A stretch of 64,000 nt of DNA from Aminipila sp032051575 (GCF_032051575.1 NZ_DAMBYD010000008.1:1-64000), one strand, 5' to 3'. Counted from the stretch's first letter, positions 50,026-60,224 are shown. Notes: generated from the letters alone by a model not told the origin. Program-made: numbers and translations.

Positions 50026-50790
50026 TTAGATTCCGCACACTTCTCCAAGTACTCTGCCGATAGAATCGTAGATAACCAGGTTAGCTTTATGGTCATACTG
50101 TGTTTCTGATTTATTAATGAGAACTAGGTTTTTCCCGTGGAAGTAGTTGATAAGACCTGCGGCAGGATAAACCACCAGAGATGTACCTCCTACAATCAAA
50201 GTATCGGCTTTTGAGATGGCATCAACTGCACCCTGAACTACATCATCGTTTAAACATTCTTCATAAAGCACCACGTCAGGTTTAACGATGCCTCCACATT
50301 TTTTACATACAGGAACAAGAGTCTTTAAACCTTCCTTATCTTTACAGTTTTCAGGCTGCATGACATATTCTAATTCATAAAATTCATTACATCTCATGCA
50401 GTTGTTTCTAAGTACAGAGCCGTGAAGCTCATATACTATCTTACTGCCGGCCAGCTGATGCAGTCCATCTATGTTCTGAGTAACTATAGCTTTTAGTTTA
50501 CCTTCACCTTCCAGTTTAGCAAGTGCAAGATGAGCTTTGTTCGGTTTGGCATCTGTATAAATCAAATTATTCTTATAATAATCATAGAAAGTTTCTAAAT
50601 GATTATTGAAAAAACTGTGAGAAAGCATGGTCTCAGGTGATTGACCGTATTTCTGTACCGCATTGTAAAGACCACTTTCAGACCGGAAGTCGGGTATATT
50701 ACTTTCAGTGGAAACCCCTGCGCCTCCAAAGAAAACTATATTTTCACTGTCATTTATAATTTCCATTAACTGTTCTATTTCTTTATTCAT
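50026..50790 (-). CDS. cobB: NAD-dependent protein deacylase (sirtuin, CobB-like)
   Basis: A 254-aa Sir2-family enzyme that removes acyl groups from lysine using NAD+. The motifs are all there: GGAGVSTESNIPDFRS, TQNIDGLHQLAGS with the catalytic His in YELHGSVLRNNC, a four-Cys zinc site (CMRC and CKKC), and GGTSLVVYPAAGL. Monocistronic, with GGAGATGA before the start. Confidence 0.95.
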   Translation of the reverse strand: MNKEIEQLMEIINDSENIVFFGGAGVSTESNIPDFRSESGLYNAVQKYGQSPETMLSHSFFNNHLETFYDYYKNNLIYTDAKPNKAHLALAKLEGEGKLKAIVTQNIDGLHQLAGSKIVYELHGSVLRNNCMRCNEFYELEYVMQPENCKDKEGLKTLVPVCKKCGGIVKPDVVLYEECLNDDVVQGAVDAISKADTLIVGGTSLVVYPAAGLINYFHGKNLVLINKSETQYDHKANLVIYDSIGRVLGEVCGI

Positions 50791-50993
50791 GAAATCATCT
50801 CCTATAATGACCTTCCATTAATATTTGTGAAACAAATTGATGGAAGGTTAGATACTAAAAAATCCAAAATAAAATTTGCAGACTTTTATCGTAGTACATA
50901 TTAACTCTATTATGACATAAAGACAGAAAAAGTAAAATATATTATTGAATGTATCTGATTTATGTTAGCTAAGTATTTAAAGGATGTGTTTTT

Positions 50994-51983
50994 ATGAATT
51001 ATCAACAACAGAATTTAGTTTTTTCAGGGGGAGGGATATTAGGCATTGCTTACATAGGTATGTTAGACTATCTGTACAAAATTAAACTTATACCTGACAT
51101 TCAGCGGGTAGCGGGGTCTTCAGCCGGGGCAATTGCAGCCTGTATTACATCATTCAACCTTCCTTTTAAGGAAACCAAAGCAATGGCAGATTCTCTTGAT
51201 TATAGTAAAGTTCCATCAACTAGTGACCCTCATGAACCAAAAAATTTCACTAAGTCTGAAGAAACGCAATTAAATAAAGTATTTGGAAATATAGAATGTG
51301 TATACAGGCTTATCAAAAGGTATGGCTGGTACTCCTCTATTTACTTTTATGATTGGATCAGGCATCAAATAGCCAATCAGTTTGATGCCACAAAAAAGAC
51401 TCCACCATATACTTTTACAGATTTTATGAATCCAGACATACATAAAGATGGCCGTAGGTTTAAAGAGCTTTATATTATAGGGACAGATATGTCCAATAAA
51501 ACATCTAGCGTTTTTTCTGCGGTAGATACCCCTCATATGGAAGTAGCAGAAGCTGTTCGAATTTCTATGTCAGTTCCTCTATTTTTTGAAGCGGTTAAGA
51601 GTTTTGAAACCAAAGACGATTTAATAGATATGCCTAGGATTTACTCAGATGGAGGAATTATGTATAATTACCCGATCACTCTTTTTGATAAGGATTGCCC
51701 TTCAGATGAAACATTAGGAGGATTATTTAATAGTAATGTCCCACCTGCACAGATTAAACACTTAGTTGATTTTATTGTAAATCTAATTTCTTGTACCGCA
51801 TCTATTCAGACACAGATTTCTTATAATACTCCCGCAAACATGAAACGGAGTATACAAATTTTTACTGGAAACATTTCTTCTTTAGACTTTAATGTAAAAA
51901 CTGGAGACGAAACCTATACTTTTTTATATGAACAAGGGTATAAAGCGGCAGAAAAATATTTTAATGCGCTATTTAGTTCATAG
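50994..51983 (+). CDS. patatin-like phospholipase family protein
   Basis: A 329-aa serine acyl hydrolase: VFSGGGILGIAYIGML (oxyanion loop), GSSAGAI (nucleophile), DGGIMYNYP (catalytic Asp). It differs from the patatin at 13256 and belongs to the longer, bacterial/giant-virus-like subgroup. The start follows AAAGGATGTG. Substrate unknown. Confidence 0.92.
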   Translation: MNYQQQNLVFSGGGILGIAYIGMLDYLYKIKLIPDIQRVAGSSAGAIAACITSFNLPFKETKAMADSLDYSKVPSTSDPHEPKNFTKSEETQLNKVFGNIECVYRLIKRYGWYSSIYFYDWIRHQIANQFDATKKTPPYTFTDFMNPDIHKDGRRFKELYIIGTDMSNKTSSVFSAVDTPHMEVAEAVRISMSVPLFFEAVKSFETKDDLIDMPRIYSDGGIMYNYPITLFDKDCPSDETLGGLFNSNVPPAQIKHLVDFIVNLISCTASIQTQISYNTPANMKRSIQIFTGNISSLDFNVKTGDETYTFLYEQGYKAAEKYFNALFSS

Positions 51984-51996
51984 ATAAACTTCCTAA

Positions 51997-52043
51997 AAAC
52001 TGGAGCAAGACCACGCAAAAAATGTGTGGTCTTGTTTCAGTTT
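51997..52043 (+). terminator. terminator after the second patatin gene
   Basis: AAACTG-GCAAGACCAC / GTGGTCTTG-CAGTTT nested stem, T-rich on the 3' side. Confidence 0.8.
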
Positions 52044-52078
52044 ATTAAAAGTACAACAAATTATGGAGTTCGGCTGAC

Positions 52079-52152
52079 TTTACCTAGATTTAACATTCCT
52101 TTACAAAGCTTTTACTCTTATCCGCTTTTTAATTTAACATTGTGAATATACT
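52079..52152 (+). promoter_or_regulatory. PhoP-box ladder and promoter of the pst operon
   Basis: TTTACC (52079), TTTAAC (52089), TTTACA (52100), TTTACT (52111) and TTTAAC (52133) sit on an 10-11-bp ladder (one rung weak or absent), matching the TT-A-ACA direct repeats with ~5-bp spacers bound by PhoP in Firmicutes. A -10 element TATACT follows at 52147. PhoP is encoded in this same operon. Confidence 0.75.
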
Positions 52153-52223
52153 ATGTGAATGTAGACAAAATAAGGATGTAATTAATGCCATAGAAATGGC
52201 GCGAGGTAAAGGAGAAAAATGAA

Positions 52224-53123
52224 ATGAAAAAAGGATTAAAGAAGTTTTTAGCACTTGCAGCAGTAACAGCCCTTATAGTAACAAGTTTAACGGCCTGCGG
52301 CGACAAGGGTAATTCTGATGAACCAGATAAAGTGCTAGCAGATAATGATATTTCAGTTGTATCAAGAGAAGATGGTTCTGGGACAAGAGGTGCATTTATA
52401 GAGTTGTTTGGAATCGAAGAAAAGAATGATGCAGGAGAAAAAATAGATCATACAACAGAGGAAGCAAGCATTACAAATAGCACCTCCGTAATGATGACCA
52501 ATGTAGCGGGAGATACGTATGCCATTGGTTATATCTCACTAGGTTCATTAAATGATACAGTGAAAGCAGTTAAAATTGATGGAGTAGCCCCTAGCGTAGA
52601 AGCAATTAAAGATGGAACGTATAAAATTGCAAGACCATTTAACATTGCAACGAAAGCTGGGCTGAGTGGTGTGGCACAGGATTTTGTTAATTATATCATG
52701 AGTGCTGAAGGGCAGGCAGTAGTTGAAGATAATGGATACATTTCAACTGGTCAGCCAGCTGCTTTTGCCGGAACTATGCCAAAAGGAAAAATCGTAGTTG
52801 CAGGTTCTTCGTCAGTAACTCCTGTTATGGAAAAATTAAAGGAGGCGTACTTAGCAGTTAACCCAAATGCATCCATTGAAATTCAGCAGAGTGACTCAAC
52901 AACTGGTATGACGTCAGCAATAGATGGTATTTGTGACATTGGTATGGCGTCAAGAGAGTTGAAGGACACTGAAATTAAGGGTGGATTGAAAGCAACTGTA
53001 ATTGCCATGGACGGTATTGCGGTCATAGTAAATAAAGACTTTATAGTAGACGATTTAACAACAGAACAAGTAAAATCAATCTTTACAGGTGAAGTAACAA
53101 ATTGGTCAGAGGTTATAAAATAG
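52224..53123 (+). CDS. pstS: phosphate ABC transporter substrate-binding lipoprotein
   Basis: A 299-aa lipoprotein (lipobox LTAC) that captures phosphate. SREDGSGTRGAF and the later GSSSVTPVMEKL plus QQSDSTTGMTSAIDG contain the Ser/Asp/Arg ligands of PstS proteins. First gene of the pst operon, with AAAGGAG as ribosome-binding site. Expected to be induced under phosphate limitation through the Pho box. Confidence 0.95.
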   Translation: MKKGLKKFLALAAVTALIVTSLTACGDKGNSDEPDKVLADNDISVVSREDGSGTRGAFIELFGIEEKNDAGEKIDHTTEEASITNSTSVMMTNVAGDTYAIGYISLGSLNDTVKAVKIDGVAPSVEAIKDGTYKIARPFNIATKAGLSGVAQDFVNYIMSAEGQAVVEDNGYISTGQPAAFAGTMPKGKIVVAGSSSVTPVMEKLKEAYLAVNPNASIEIQQSDSTTGMTSAIDGICDIGMASRELKDTEIKGGLKATVIAMDGIAVIVNKDFIVDDLTTEQVKSIFTGEVTNWSEVIK

Positions 53124-53124
53124 T

Positions 53125-53985
53125 ATGAAGAATTTTAAAGAAATCTTTATGAAATGCATATTTCTTGCAGCTGCTTGCACTTCGGTGCTGGCAGTTGCAC
53201 TGATATGCATCTTTCTGTTCGCAAATGGTATACCAGCGATGAAAGAAATAGGAGTATTTGATTTCCTTATGGGACAGAAGTGGAAACCGTCCAATGATAT
53301 TTACGGTATTCTCCCTATGATCTTAGGAAGCATATATGTGACAGCAGGAGCCATCATCATAGGCGTACCGATTGGTTTGCTTACAGCGGTATTTATGGCA
53401 AAGTTTTGCCCAAAAGCAATATATAAGCCGCTCAAAGCTTCAACAGAACTGCTGGCTGGGATTCCCTCCATCGTATATGGTTTCTTTGGATTAGTCGTAT
53501 TAGTCCCTTTTATAAGAGCAAACTTTGATGGCAATGGGAGCAGCATTTTTACTGCATCTATTCTACTTGGAATAATGATTCTTCCAACGATTATTGGAGT
53601 AAGTGAGTCGGCTATCCGTACAGTACCAGAACATTACTATGAAGGGGCCTTAGCATTGGGTGCCACTCATGAAAGAAGTATTTTCTATGTAGTGCTCCCG
53701 GCGGCAAAATCAGGTGTTATTGCTGGAGTCGTACTAGGAATTGGACGTGCTATTGGTGAAACCATGGCCGTAATGATGGTCGCAGGAAATCAGGCAAGAA
53801 TGCCGGCAGGGCTGTTTAAAGGGGTACGAACTATGACAACAAACATAGTCATAGAGATGGGATATGCAGCAGAGCTCCATCGAGAAGCACTGATTGCCAC
53901 CGCAGTAGTTTTGTTTGTTTTTATACTTATTATAAATTTATCTGTATCCCTTTTGAACAGGAGGAATCTAAATGGAGGCAATTAG
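53125..53985 (+). CDS. pstC: phosphate ABC transporter permease PstC
   Basis: A 286-aa permease with six spans. The inner-membrane permease motif is in EGALALGATHERSIFYVVLPAAKSGVIAGVVLGIGRAIGETMAV (conserved EAA loop). It begins 1 nt after the pstS stop codon and overlaps pstA by 14 nt. Confidence 0.95.
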   Translation: MKNFKEIFMKCIFLAAACTSVLAVALICIFLFANGIPAMKEIGVFDFLMGQKWKPSNDIYGILPMILGSIYVTAGAIIIGVPIGLLTAVFMAKFCPKAIYKPLKASTELLAGIPSIVYGFFGLVVLVPFIRANFDGNGSSIFTASILLGIMILPTIIGVSESAIRTVPEHYYEGALALGATHERSIFYVVLPAAKSGVIAGVVLGIGRAIGETMAVMMVAGNQARMPAGLFKGVRTMTTNIVIEMGYAAELHREALIATAVVLFVFILIINLSVSLLNRRNLNGGN

Positions 53986-54859
53986 GCAGAACATAAACCC
54001 AATCAATAAGGTGGGGATAAAAGAAAAAATAAAGGCCTATTTAAGAAATCCTGTTTCATTGGGATTATTCTTACTAGTTGTGACAGCAGCAATTATAACC
54101 TTTGTGGTACTAATTTTCTTAATTGGATATATTCTTATAAAGGGGATACCCAATTTAACACCAAGTTTGTTTGCTTTCAAATATAACACAGAAAATGTAT
54201 CACTGATGCCAGCGCTTATCAATACGATTATAATGACTTTTATCTCCTTATTGATAGCAGCACCCTTAGGCATCTTCTCTGCAATTTACTTAGTAGAGTA
54301 TGCCAAGAGGGGAAATAAATTTGTAAATCTGATTAGAATTACAGCAGAAACGTTAGCAGGGATACCTTCCATAGTATATGGATTATTTGGGATGCTATTC
54401 TTTGTAACTGCCCTCCATTGGAGCTATTCTATTATGGCGGGAGCATTTACTCTTGCCATAATGATATTGCCTTTAATCATGCGTACTACTGAAGAGGCGC
54501 TTAAGGCTGTGCCTGATACCTTTAGGGAAGGCAGCTTTGGGTTGGGAGCAGGTAAACTTCGTACAGTATTTGTAATCGTTCTACCTACAGCAGTGCCTGG
54601 AATTCTGGCAGGAGTAATACTTGGAATTGGTCGTATAGTGGGGGAAACAGCAGCGTTAATTTATACAGCAGGAACTGCTCCAGATATTCCGGAAAATTTA
54701 ATGAGTTCGGGAAGAACTCTAGCCGTGCATATGTATTCCTTATCAAGTGAAGGTTTGTATATGGATCAGGCATATGCTACAGCTGTAGTGTTGTTAATAA
54801 TAGTGGTAGTGATCAATACGCTTTCAGGATTTATTGCAAAAAGAATTGCTGCGCGTTAA
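53972..54859 (+). CDS. pstA: phosphate ABC transporter permease PstA
   Basis: A 295-aa permease with six spans and the EAA loop (FREGSFGLGAGKLRTVFVIVLPTAVPGILAGVILGIGRIVGETAAL). It overlaps pstC by 14 nt, indicating translational coupling, and is followed 22 nt later by pstB. Confidence 0.95.
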   Translation: MEAIRQNINPINKVGIKEKIKAYLRNPVSLGLFLLVVTAAIITFVVLIFLIGYILIKGIPNLTPSLFAFKYNTENVSLMPALINTIIMTFISLLIAAPLGIFSAIYLVEYAKRGNKFVNLIRITAETLAGIPSIVYGLFGMLFFVTALHWSYSIMAGAFTLAIMILPLIMRTTEEALKAVPDTFREGSFGLGAGKLRTVFVIVLPTAVPGILAGVILGIGRIVGETAALIYTAGTAPDIPENLMSSGRTLAVHMYSLSSEGLYMDQAYATAVVLLIIVVVINTLSGFIAKRIAAR

Positions 54860-54881
54860 GAGGTAGAGAAAAGGATAAATT

Positions 54882-55631
54882 ATGGATAAAATAAAAGTTA
54901 ATAATTTAGAATTATATTATGGAGATTTTAAAGCGCTAAAGAACGTAAATCTGGCATTACCCGAGAAGGAAATAACAGCATTTATAGGACCAAGTGGCTG
55001 CGGAAAGTCAACATTACTTAAATCCCTGAATCGTATGAACGACTTAGTGGAGGGCTGTAAGATAACAGGAGAGGTGCTTCTTGATAATCGGGACATATAT
55101 GGAAGCATGGATATAAACTTGCTTAGAAAACGGGTTGGAATGGTATTTCAAAAACCAAATCCATTTCCAATGAGTATATATGATAACATAGCTTTCGGAC
55201 CTAGAACCCATGGAATAAAGTCCAAGAGCAAGCTGGATGACATAGTAGAAAAATCCTTGAGAGATGCAGCTATTTGGGATGAGGTTAAAGATAGGCTGAA
55301 GAAGAGTGCATTGGGAATGTCAGGAGGCCAGCAGCAGAGGCTTTGTATAGCAAGAGCGCTTGCAGTTGAGCCAGAGGTGCTTTTAATGGATGAGCCTACT
55401 TCAGCTCTGGATCCTATATCTACCTCAAAAATTGAAGACTTGGCCATGGAACTGAAAAGGAAATATACGATTATAATGGTTACTCATAACATGCAGCAGG
55501 CAGCACGTATTTCTGATAAAACCGCGTTTTTCCTCTTAGGTGAAATAATTGAATTTGGAGATACAGAAGAGTTATTCTCAGTTCCGAAGGATAAGAGGAC
55601 AGAGGATTATATAACCGGAAGATTTGGATGA
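54882..55631 (+). CDS. pstB: phosphate ABC transporter ATP-binding protein
   Basis: A 249-aa ATPase of the PstB family: Walker A GPSGCGKST, signature MSGGQQQRLCIARALA, Walker B LLMDEPTSALDP, and the family C-terminus TEDYITGRFG. Confidence 0.97.
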   Translation: MDKIKVNNLELYYGDFKALKNVNLALPEKEITAFIGPSGCGKSTLLKSLNRMNDLVEGCKITGEVLLDNRDIYGSMDINLLRKRVGMVFQKPNPFPMSIYDNIAFGPRTHGIKSKSKLDDIVEKSLRDAAIWDEVKDRLKKSALGMSGGQQQRLCIARALAVEPEVLLMDEPTSALDPISTSKIEDLAMELKRKYTIIMVTHNMQQAARISDKTAFFLLGEIIEFGDTEELFSVPKDKRTEDYITGRFG

Positions 55632-55677
55632 TTTCTTTTATTAAAGAGTGGAATATGATAAAATACAAGGAGGAGCA

Positions 55678-56355
55678 ATGGTGCGAAATAGATTTGATAC
55701 GCAGCTGAGTTTATTAAATACGGAAATTATTGAAATGGGAGCTTTGTGTGAAGAAACCATTAGTGATGCGGTTAAGGCGCTTATTGAAAATGATAAGGAA
55801 CTGGCAAAGAAGACAATTGAGGCGGAAAAACAAATTGATCAGAAAGAAAAAGATATAGAAGCTTTATGCTTAAAGCTTTTGTTACAACAGCAGCCTGTTG
55901 CAAGAGATTTAAGACTTATTTCAGCAGCTTTAAAAATGATTACGGATATGGAAAGAATAGGGGATCAGGCGTCAGATATTGCAGATATCGTTTTAATTGC
56001 AGATTTATCTCTTCCAAGAGATTTTAAAGACATTAAACTAATGGCAGAAGCTACTATTAAAATGGTAACAGAAAGTGTAGAAGCTTTTGTGCAGAGAGAC
56101 TTAGTTCTTGCCAAAGAAGTAATTGCTTATGATGATGTAGTCGATAACCTTTTTGATGTGATAAAGAATGAAGTGATAGATATTATTGCACATATGCCTA
56201 AGCAGTCAAAAGAAGAACAAAATAAAATGGGAATTGATGTAATAGACATTTTAATGATAGCAAAATATTTTGAACGTATAGGAGACCACGCTACAAACAT
56301 AGCAGAGTGGGTAGAGTTTTCCATTACAGGAACACATATAGATAACGAGGAGTAG
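55678..56355 (+). CDS. phoU: phosphate signalling protein PhoU
   Basis: A 225-aa all-helical protein with two PhoU three-helix bundles, each with a metal-binding E/D-x3-D motif (MERIGDQASDIADI and YFERIGDHATNIAEW). It links Pst transport to PhoR activity and damps the system under phosphate plenty. ATG 55678 follows AGGAGG; the frame is open from 55648. Confidence 0.95.
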   Translation: MVRNRFDTQLSLLNTEIIEMGALCEETISDAVKALIENDKELAKKTIEAEKQIDQKEKDIEALCLKLLLQQQPVARDLRLISAALKMITDMERIGDQASDIADIVLIADLSLPRDFKDIKLMAEATIKMVTESVEAFVQRDLVLAKEVIAYDDVVDNLFDVIKNEVIDIIAHMPKQSKEEQNKMGIDVIDILMIAKYFERIGDHATNIAEWVEFSITGTHIDNEE

Positions 56356-56358
56356 TGT

Positions 56359-57030
56359 ATGATATTTTGTGTTGAAGATGACAGCAGTATAAGGGAATTA
56401 GTTGTGTATACTTTAAGAAATACAGGATTTGAGGCGGAAGGATTCACAGAAGGTACGGAAATGTTTTTAGCGTTGTCTAATCCAATGCCTGAATTGATAC
56501 TACTGGACATAATGCTTCCTGGTATGGATGGTATTGAGATATTAAAAAGACTAAAAGGTAATAAAGCAACAAAGGATATTCCAGTTATAATGCTTACAGC
56601 TAAAGGTACAGAGTATGATAAGGTCATAGGACTTGACAATGGCGCAGATGACTATGTGACGAAGCCCTTTGGAATGATGGAGTTAATATCCAGGGTTAAA
56701 GCTGTTTTAAGGAGAGTACAGCCAAAGGAGTATAGTGGACAGTTGTCCTGTGGGGATGTTATTCTTAATGTAGAAAAACATTTGGTTACTGCAGCAGGTG
56801 TGCAGATCCTATTGACGCTTAAGGAGTTTGAAGTACTACGTTTTTTAATGGAAAATAGGGGCTTAGTTTTGTCAAGAGATATTCTTTTGGAACGCATCTG
56901 GGGTTATGATTTTGATGGTGAGACCCGTACAGTTGATGTTCATGTAAGAACATTAAGACAAAAGCTGGGAGACAGTGGGCAGATTATAGAAACCATTCGA
57001 GGAGTCGGGTATTTAGTTAAGGAAAATTAA
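56359..57030 (+). CDS. phoP: response regulator PhoP/PhoB
   Basis: A 223-aa OmpR-family regulator. The receiver domain (~1-120) has the acidic pocket CVEDDSS, phospho-acceptor Asp in LLDIMLPGMDG and the Lys in LDNGADDYVTKPF; the winged-helix DNA-binding domain (~130-220) ends with TVDVHVRTLRQKL and IRGVGYLV. It should bind the Pho box at 52079. It starts 3 nt after the phoU stop. Confidence 0.95.
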   Translation: MIFCVEDDSSIRELVVYTLRNTGFEAEGFTEGTEMFLALSNPMPELILLDIMLPGMDGIEILKRLKGNKATKDIPVIMLTAKGTEYDKVIGLDNGADDYVTKPFGMMELISRVKAVLRRVQPKEYSGQLSCGDVILNVEKHLVTAAGVQILLTLKEFEVLRFLMENRGLVLSRDILLERIWGYDFDGETRTVDVHVRTLRQKLGDSGQIIETIRGVGYLVKEN

Positions 57031-57044
57031 AAGGAGTATGTAGA

Positions 57045-58697
57045 ATGAAAACAAAAATATATAAAAACTTTTTTTTCCTTTCAGCAATTGCTATCATCAT
57101 AACAACAATGATGATTTCTTTTGTTATGTACAAAGGCTTTTATAAAGATATGCAGGTTGGGGTAGAGCAGGATGCAAAATACATTGCTGCAGCAGTGAAC
57201 TTAAATAGTGAAACCTATTTGCAAGAAATTAAAAACATGAAAGGTGACCGTATAACTCTTATTGATTCTAAAGGAGTGGTCCTATTTGATAATAGACAAA
57301 AACCTGAACATATGGAAAATCATTTAGACCGGCCGGAAGTTGCAGAAGCCAGTAAAAGTGGTACGGGGGAAAGTGTCAGAATGTCTGACACAATAGGACA
57401 GCAGACTTTTTATTGTGCAATAAGGCTTAACAATGGGGATATCATTCGAGTAGCCAATACAACTTCCAATGTATATACAATGGAAGCTGAAAATATTCCC
57501 TATGTGATTATTGTCTGTGCTGTCATGTTGACAATCATTTTAATTTTAGCTAAGCGACAAACTTCCTCAATTGTTGCCCCTATTAACAATTTGGATTTAG
57601 ACGATCCTTTATCCAATGAAGTTTATGCTGAATTTTCACCATTGCTTAGAAAATTGGAACAACAAAATAAGCTTATAGAACAGACCTTTTCCATACTAAA
57701 TAAGGAAAGAGAAGAATTTAAATCAATAACGCAGAACATGAATGAGGGGTTAATTGTATTAAATTCTATGGGAGAAATGTTAGTTGTAAACCAGAGGGCT
57801 GCTGAAATCTTTGGGAAGATAGTGGAAGGACATTATCTTACACTAAACAGAAGTGCTGAATTTAGGGAAGTTGCTGAAAAAGCGCTGAGTGGTGTAGCGG
57901 CGGAGAGCAGTTTAAAGCAGGATGGAAGGTTATATCATTTAATGGCAACACCTACATTTTCTCAAGATAAGAAAAATGCGAAGCCTGAAGGTGTCGTGGT
58001 GCTTGCACTGGATATTACAGAAAAAGAAGAAACGGAGCAAATCAGGAGAGAGTTTTCTGCAAATGTATCCCATGAGCTAAGAACGCCGCTGACATCTATC
58101 TCAGGGTATGCTGAAATTATTAAAGAGGGCATTGCTAAGCCTGAGGATATAAACGATTTTGCAGCAAAGATATATAATGAGGCGAAAAGAATGATATCTT
58201 TGGTTGAAGATATCATGAAGCTGTCTAAACTAGACGAAGGGGTTATGGAATTACCTGCTGACACCGTAGACTTACACATGGTTTGCCAGGATGTGATAGA
58301 ACGGCTTAAAGAGAAAGCGCAAAATGCAGAAGTTTCCATTGAATTTGAAGGAGTACCCGGGGTTCATGTAATAGGTGTAAAAGCAATGTTAGATGAATTG
58401 GTATTTAATCTGTGTGAGAATGCTATAAAGTATAATAATAAAGGTGGAAAAGTGAATGTTAAGCTAACGAATCATCCAGTTAAACTGGCAATCGCTGATA
58501 CGGGTATTGGTATTGCACAAGAAAACCAAAAGCGAATCTTTGAACGGTTTTACCGAGTGGATAAAAGTCATTCTAAAGAAACGGGAGGCACAGGTCTTGG
58601 ACTTTCCATTGTGAAACATATCATAAAACAGACGAATGCAAGTATTAACTTAGAAAGTGAACTAGGAAAAGGAACAATAATAGAAGTTAAATTTTAA
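57045..58697 (+). CDS. phoR: phosphate sensor histidine kinase PhoR
   Basis: A 550-aa sensor kinase: TM1 (~8-28), an extracellular domain (~30-150), TM2 (~156-172), a PAS domain (~225-330), HisKA with FSANVSHELRTPLTS (His ~353) and a HATPase domain with NLCENAIKYNNKGG, DTGIGIAQENQKRIFERFYR and GGTGLGLSIVKHI. Partner of PhoP; last gene of the pst-pho operon. Confidence 0.94.
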   Translation: MKTKIYKNFFFLSAIAIIITTMMISFVMYKGFYKDMQVGVEQDAKYIAAAVNLNSETYLQEIKNMKGDRITLIDSKGVVLFDNRQKPEHMENHLDRPEVAEASKSGTGESVRMSDTIGQQTFYCAIRLNNGDIIRVANTTSNVYTMEAENIPYVIIVCAVMLTIILILAKRQTSSIVAPINNLDLDDPLSNEVYAEFSPLLRKLEQQNKLIEQTFSILNKEREEFKSITQNMNEGLIVLNSMGEMLVVNQRAAEIFGKIVEGHYLTLNRSAEFREVAEKALSGVAAESSLKQDGRLYHLMATPTFSQDKKNAKPEGVVVLALDITEKEETEQIRREFSANVSHELRTPLTSISGYAEIIKEGIAKPEDINDFAAKIYNEAKRMISLVEDIMKLSKLDEGVMELPADTVDLHMVCQDVIERLKEKAQNAEVSIEFEGVPGVHVIGVKAMLDELVFNLCENAIKYNNKGGKVNVKLTNHPVKLAIADTGIGIAQENQKRIFERFYRVDKSHSKETGGTGLGLSIVKHIIKQTNASINLESELGKGTIIEVKF

Positions 58698-58703
58698 GAT
58701 AAT

Positions 58704-58761
58704 GAAAAGGCTTGTTCGCCAGACAACTTAGAAGTAGTTGCGTGGTTGAACAAGCCTTTTC
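58704..58761. terminator. bidirectional terminator between phoR and nhaC
   Basis: GAAAAGGCTTGTTC / GAACAAGCCTTTTC perfect outer stem, with an inner CAACT / AGTTG hairpin, between convergent genes. Confidence 0.85.
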
Positions 58762-58781
58762 AATTAATAGGTTATATGTAA

Positions 58782-60224
58782 TTAATTGTTGTATTCAGCT
58801 CTTTGTTCAGGTGAAAGCTGATCCATAAGATCCTTTCTGCCAATGCCTAAGAAAATTGATACAATCATGACAGCAAGCATGGTGTAGCAATAAAATGCAA
58901 ACGGCATAACATCAAAGGCGGTAATTGGATTTGAACTATCCGCCGCAAAGCCGAGAGTGTATACCATTGCAGGTGTCCAAGGCAGGCAATACACAAAGGT
59001 ATTGGACTGACCATCCATAAGATTTGCAGTTCTGTAAGGACTGATACCATGTTTTTTAGAAAGCGGTTTTGCAAAGGAAGCTCCAACAGCAAGTATTGCA
59101 GGGGCATTTAATCCCATTAAAGCGGAAAGCGCTATAATCATAAGAGAAATGGTGATTTCTGCACTGAATGCATTTTTTGCAACCTTTCCTAATGCATTAA
59201 GTAAACAAACATCCCCTTCACCTTGTCGCATAATAGATATTGCGCCAAATAATAGCAGGGCTAAGATACAAACTTGCAGCATGCTTGCTATGCCATTATA
59301 AATAACACCATCTACAGTTCTGTCCAGGCCTTCTCCTGAAACGGATATAACTGCTGGAACCTGAGGATTCGCCACATCAATCTGAATAAAGTCGAACAAG
59401 CCGAAAGCACAGGCTACGACAATCCCCACAACAGTACCAATTGTAGTTGCAATAATGATATCTCCTGTTTTAATTGCGATATAAATAGTAAGGATAACAG
59501 GGAAAAACATAGTTAAAACCATAGGATTGTATTCATAAACAGAAGTTACTGCGCCTCCACCTCCACTCATGATTCCAGCGACAACGATGCAGATAATTGT
59601 AAGAACACCAGCTGCTATAGAATATTTTAAACGGGAACGTACAACACCAGGAACATCTACCCCCTGAGAAGTGGCAGAACAAATCGTGGTATCTGAAACA
59701 GGAGCCAGATTATCTCCAAAGGCTGCCCCTGAGATGATTGCACCTGCAATTAGTCCAGGATTTGCTCCCAAAGCAATACCGGCAGGATAAAGAACTCCCA
59801 TCCCTGCGGCAATTGTACCAAATCCAGTACCGGAGGCTGTTGCAAATATGGCGGAGGCAATAAAAACAATAACAGCAAAAACTGTACTATCAACACCAAG
59901 GTTTGCGGCAATACCCGCAACCCCACTGGCTAATCCGGACATACGAAGAATTCTGGAAAATACTCCGGCGAAAATCCAACACACTACAGGGATGATTGCT
60001 TCTTTACTAGCCATGCCGTCTATAATTGCACTTGCGTAGTGTCGCTTATCCTTAGCTAGAAAAAAAGGAATAAGCAATGCACTAAAAGCAGGAACCCAAA
60101 GTGCTCCGTCAGAAATAGAACCCCATATGAAAGTAGTAAGAATAATTAGTACTAAAAAAACAATAAAGGGTAAAAATGATATCCATGGGCCACCATAAAA
60201 TTCTAGGCGTTTTTTCTGTTCCAT
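58782..60224 (-). CDS. Na+/H+ antiporter NhaC family protein
   Basis: A 480-aa membrane protein with about 11-12 spans. The NhaC-family marks are present (ISGAAFGDNLAPVSDTTICSATSQGVDVPGVVRSR, and MDGQSNTFVYCLPWTPAMVYTLGF). Relatives exchange Na+ for H+, or pair organic acids and amino acids (for example malate/lactate), so the substrate is open. A sigma-54 promoter precedes it, and a sigma-54 activator with an amino-acid-binding-type sensor is divergent, which suggests control by a small solute. Confidence 0.9.
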   Translation of the reverse strand: MEQKKRLEFYGGPWISFLPFIVFLVLIILTTFIWGSISDGALWVPAFSALLIPFFLAKDKRHYASAIIDGMASKEAIIPVVCWIFAGVFSRILRMSGLASGVAGIAANLGVDSTVFAVIVFIASAIFATASGTGFGTIAAGMGVLYPAGIALGANPGLIAGAIISGAAFGDNLAPVSDTTICSATSQGVDVPGVVRSRLKYSIAAGVLTIICIVVAGIMSGGGGAVTSVYEYNPMVLTMFFPVILTIYIAIKTGDIIIATTIGTVVGIVVACAFGLFDFIQIDVANPQVPAVISVSGEGLDRTVDGVIYNGIASMLQVCILALLLFGAISIMRQGEGDVCLLNALGKVAKNAFSAEITISLMIIALSALMGLNAPAILAVGASFAKPLSKKHGISPYRTANLMDGQSNTFVYCLPWTPAMVYTLGFAADSSNPITAFDVMPFAFYCYTMLAVMIVSIFLGIGRKDLMDQLSPEQRAEYNN

